Positions 6,324 to 7,380 of a stretch of DNA of 7,380 nucleotides are shown here, piece by piece. The translations under genes were made by a program, and so were the position numbers. A model generated the notes under the pieces. That model made no database searches and was not told the DNA's origin. It was given only the letters and a program-made list of their open reading frames with translations. Source of the DNA: an uncultured Eubacteriales bacterium. GTDB lineage: Bacteria > Bacillota > Clostridia > Lachnospirales > CAG-274. Location: positions 1 through 7,380 of the forward strand of contig CABVEG010000081.1 of assembly GCA_902497185.1 (NCBI GenBank), written 5' to 3'. Position 1 is the stretch's first letter. Every line of letters begins with the position of its first letter.

Positions 6324-6352
6324 TTCTAATATGAGGAAAATTATGTTATAAT
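6324..6352 (+). promoter_or_regulatory. Promoter of the phosphoglycerate kinase gene
   Basis: A perfect TATAAT at 6347-6352 is preceded by TG at 6344-6345 (extended -10). The -35 position 17 bases upstream reads TTCTAA (6324-6329), a weak match, so the extended -10 probably carries the promoter. Transcription would start near 6359, leaving a leader of about 89 nt. Confidence 0.72.
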
Positions 6353-6362
6353 AGTACTAATG

Positions 6363-6404
6363 CTTGATATATCTTTCACAAAGTAAAATTTGTGTAATAT
6401 CAAG
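6363..6404 (+). other. Two-part hairpin in the pgk leader
   Basis: CTTGATAT (6363-6370) pairs perfectly with ATATCAAG (6397-6404). Inside it CACAAA (6377-6382) pairs perfectly with TTTGTG (6389-6394) around a 6-base loop, the two stems being joined by an asymmetric internal loop. It begins about 4 nt from the predicted transcript 5' end. It has no T-run directly after it, so it is not an intrinsic terminator; a 5' stabilising hairpin or a protein/ligand-binding leader are both possible. I do not recognise it as a known riboswitch. Confidence 0.5.
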
Positions 6405-6447
6405 GTTTGGATAATGTTTTTTAAGCATTTGAAAGGAGAAACAAAAA

Positions 6448-7380
6448 ATGTTAAACAAGAAAACAGTTGATGATTTACAGGTTAAGGGTAAGAACGTACT
6501 TGTAAGATGTGACTTCAATGTACCTTTACAGGAAGGCGTTATTACTGATGAAAACAGAATCGTAGCTGCTTTGCCTACAATCCAGAAGTTAATTTCTGAT
6601 GGTGCAAGGGTTATTCTTTGCTCTCATTTAGGCAAGCCAAAGGAGCCATCTGAAGAATTTTCTTTAGCACCTGTTGCTAAGAGATTATCTGAAAAGCTTG
6701 GCAAGGAAGTTGTATTTGCTGCCGACAATGAGGTTGTTGGTCCTAATGCAAAGGCTGCTGTTGCTGCAATGAATGATGGTGATGTTGTTCTTCTTCAGAA
6801 CACAAGATTCCGCAAGGAAGAAACTAAGAACGGCGAAGAATTTAGCAAGGATTTAGCATCTTTAGCTGATATTTATGTAAATGATGCTTTTGGCTCTTCT
6901 CACAGAGCTCATTGCTCTACAGTTGGTGTTACTCAGTTTGTTAAAGAGGCTGCTGTTGGTTATCTTATGCAGAAGGAAATTGAATACCTTGGTAATGCCG
7001 TAAATAATCCTGTTAGACCTTTTGCTGCTATTTTAGGCGGTGCTAAGGTTAGTGACAAGATAAATGTTATTAATAACTTGCTTGACAAGGTAGATACACT
7101 TGTTATTGGCGGTGGTATGGCTTATACCTTCTTTAAGGCTATGGGCTATTCTATTGGTAACAGCTTACTTGAGGCTGACAAAATGGACTATGCTTTAGAA
7201 ATGATTAAAAAGGCAGAGGAAAAGGGTGTTAAGCTCCTTCTTCCTGTTGACAACGTTGTAGCTAAGGAATTTGGTGCAGGTAAGCCTCACCACACTGTAG
7301 CAAGACCTGAAAATCCTGCTGATCCGTTTATTGCTGATGATGAAGAAGGCTTTGATATTGGTGAAGAAACTATTGCTCTT
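6448..7380 (+). CDS. pgk: Phosphoglycerate kinase, partial (3' end beyond the window)
   Basis: The first 311 codons of a cytoplasmic kinase that transfers phosphate between 1,3-bisphosphoglycerate and ADP, making ATP and 3-phosphoglycerate in glycolysis. The frame is open to the last base, with no stop codon; full-length enzymes are about 390-400 residues, so roughly 85 are missing, including the GGGDS/T nucleotide loop. The N-terminal substrate domain shows VRCDFNVPL (Arg20, Asp22, Asn24), Arg37, SHLGKPK (His60), LLQNTRFRKEE and NDAFGSSHRAH. The nucleotide domain shows ILGGAKVSDKI, VIGGGMAYTFFKA and LPVDNVVA. Lys63 in SHLGKP and Gln-Asn-Thr in LLQNTRF are variants of SHLGRP and LLENVRF that occur in Firmicutes. 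AAAGGAG at 6432-6438, 9 bases before ATG, sets the start. It is not preceded by a glyceraldehyde-3-phosphate dehydrogenase gene, its common operon partner; what follows it is out of view. Confidence 0.96.
   Translation, partial: MLNKKTVDDLQVKGKNVLVRCDFNVPLQEGVITDENRIVAALPTIQKLISDGARVILCSHLGKPKEPSEEFSLAPVAKRLSEKLGKEVVFAADNEVVGPNAKAAVAAMNDGDVVLLQNTRFRKEETKNGEEFSKDLASLADIYVNDAFGSSHRAHCSTVGVTQFVKEAAVGYLMQKEIEYLGNAVNNPVRPFAAILGGAKVSDKINVINNLLDKVDTLVIGGGMAYTFFKAMGYSIGNSLLEADKMDYALEMIKKAEEKGVKLLLPVDNVVAKEFGAGKPHHTVARPENPADPFIADDEEGFDIGEETIAL

Noticed and set aside
6410..6422. T-run in the pgk leader as an attenuator terminator
   Set aside because: The six T lie 12 bases after the hairpin, too far for an intrinsic terminator, and no G-C-rich stem abuts them.

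Overview
The window is AT-rich, low-GC Gram-positive (Firmicutes) chromosomal DNA, most likely from an anaerobic gut-type Clostridia lineage. This rests on strong AAGGAGG-type ribosome binding sites, AGA-dominated arginine codons, A/T-rich spacers with sigma-A-like promoters, and protein types common in Clostridia. Genus cannot be called from this stretch. No mobile element, CRISPR array, rRNA or tRNA is visible, and the content is mainly housekeeping metabolism.

Layout: (1) 65-1012 (+) encodes class II fructose-bisphosphate aldolase, with an extended -10 promoter at the window edge. (2) 1013-1199 is a spacer with two hairpins and two competing promoter candidates for the next gene. (3) 1200-2711 (+) encodes IMP dehydrogenase with a full CBS module; it closely resembles the Tritrichomonas foetus enzyme as I remember it. 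(4) A strong 19-bp terminator hairpin lies between convergent genes at 2736-2787. (5) 2807-3586 (-) encodes a GNAT-family acetyltransferase that probably starts at a TTG codon. (6) 3587-3905 is a divergent AT-rich control region with one promoter facing each way. (7) 3906-6200 (+) encodes an aconitase-superfamily hydratase of the E. coli YbhJ type, followed by a compact terminator. (8) 6201-6447 holds a promoter and a structured leader of about 90 nt. (9) 6448 to the window end (+) encodes phosphoglycerate kinase, cut at the edge after 311 codons.

Every gene appears to be its own transcription unit, since each has a promoter candidate and terminators separate most of them. Aldolase and phosphoglycerate kinase supply two steps of glycolysis/gluconeogenesis. 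IMP dehydrogenase makes XMP, the committed step to GMP. The hydratase probably isomerises a citrate-like acid, but no citrate synthase or isocitrate dehydrogenase gene is in view. The acetyltransferase substrate is unknown.

I found no clear undescribed system. The items most worth checking are the hairpin-rich guaB leader (possible attenuator versus plain aldolase terminator), the pgk leader fold, and the protist-like IMP dehydrogenase. All structures and promoters were found by eye; no folding or database search was run.
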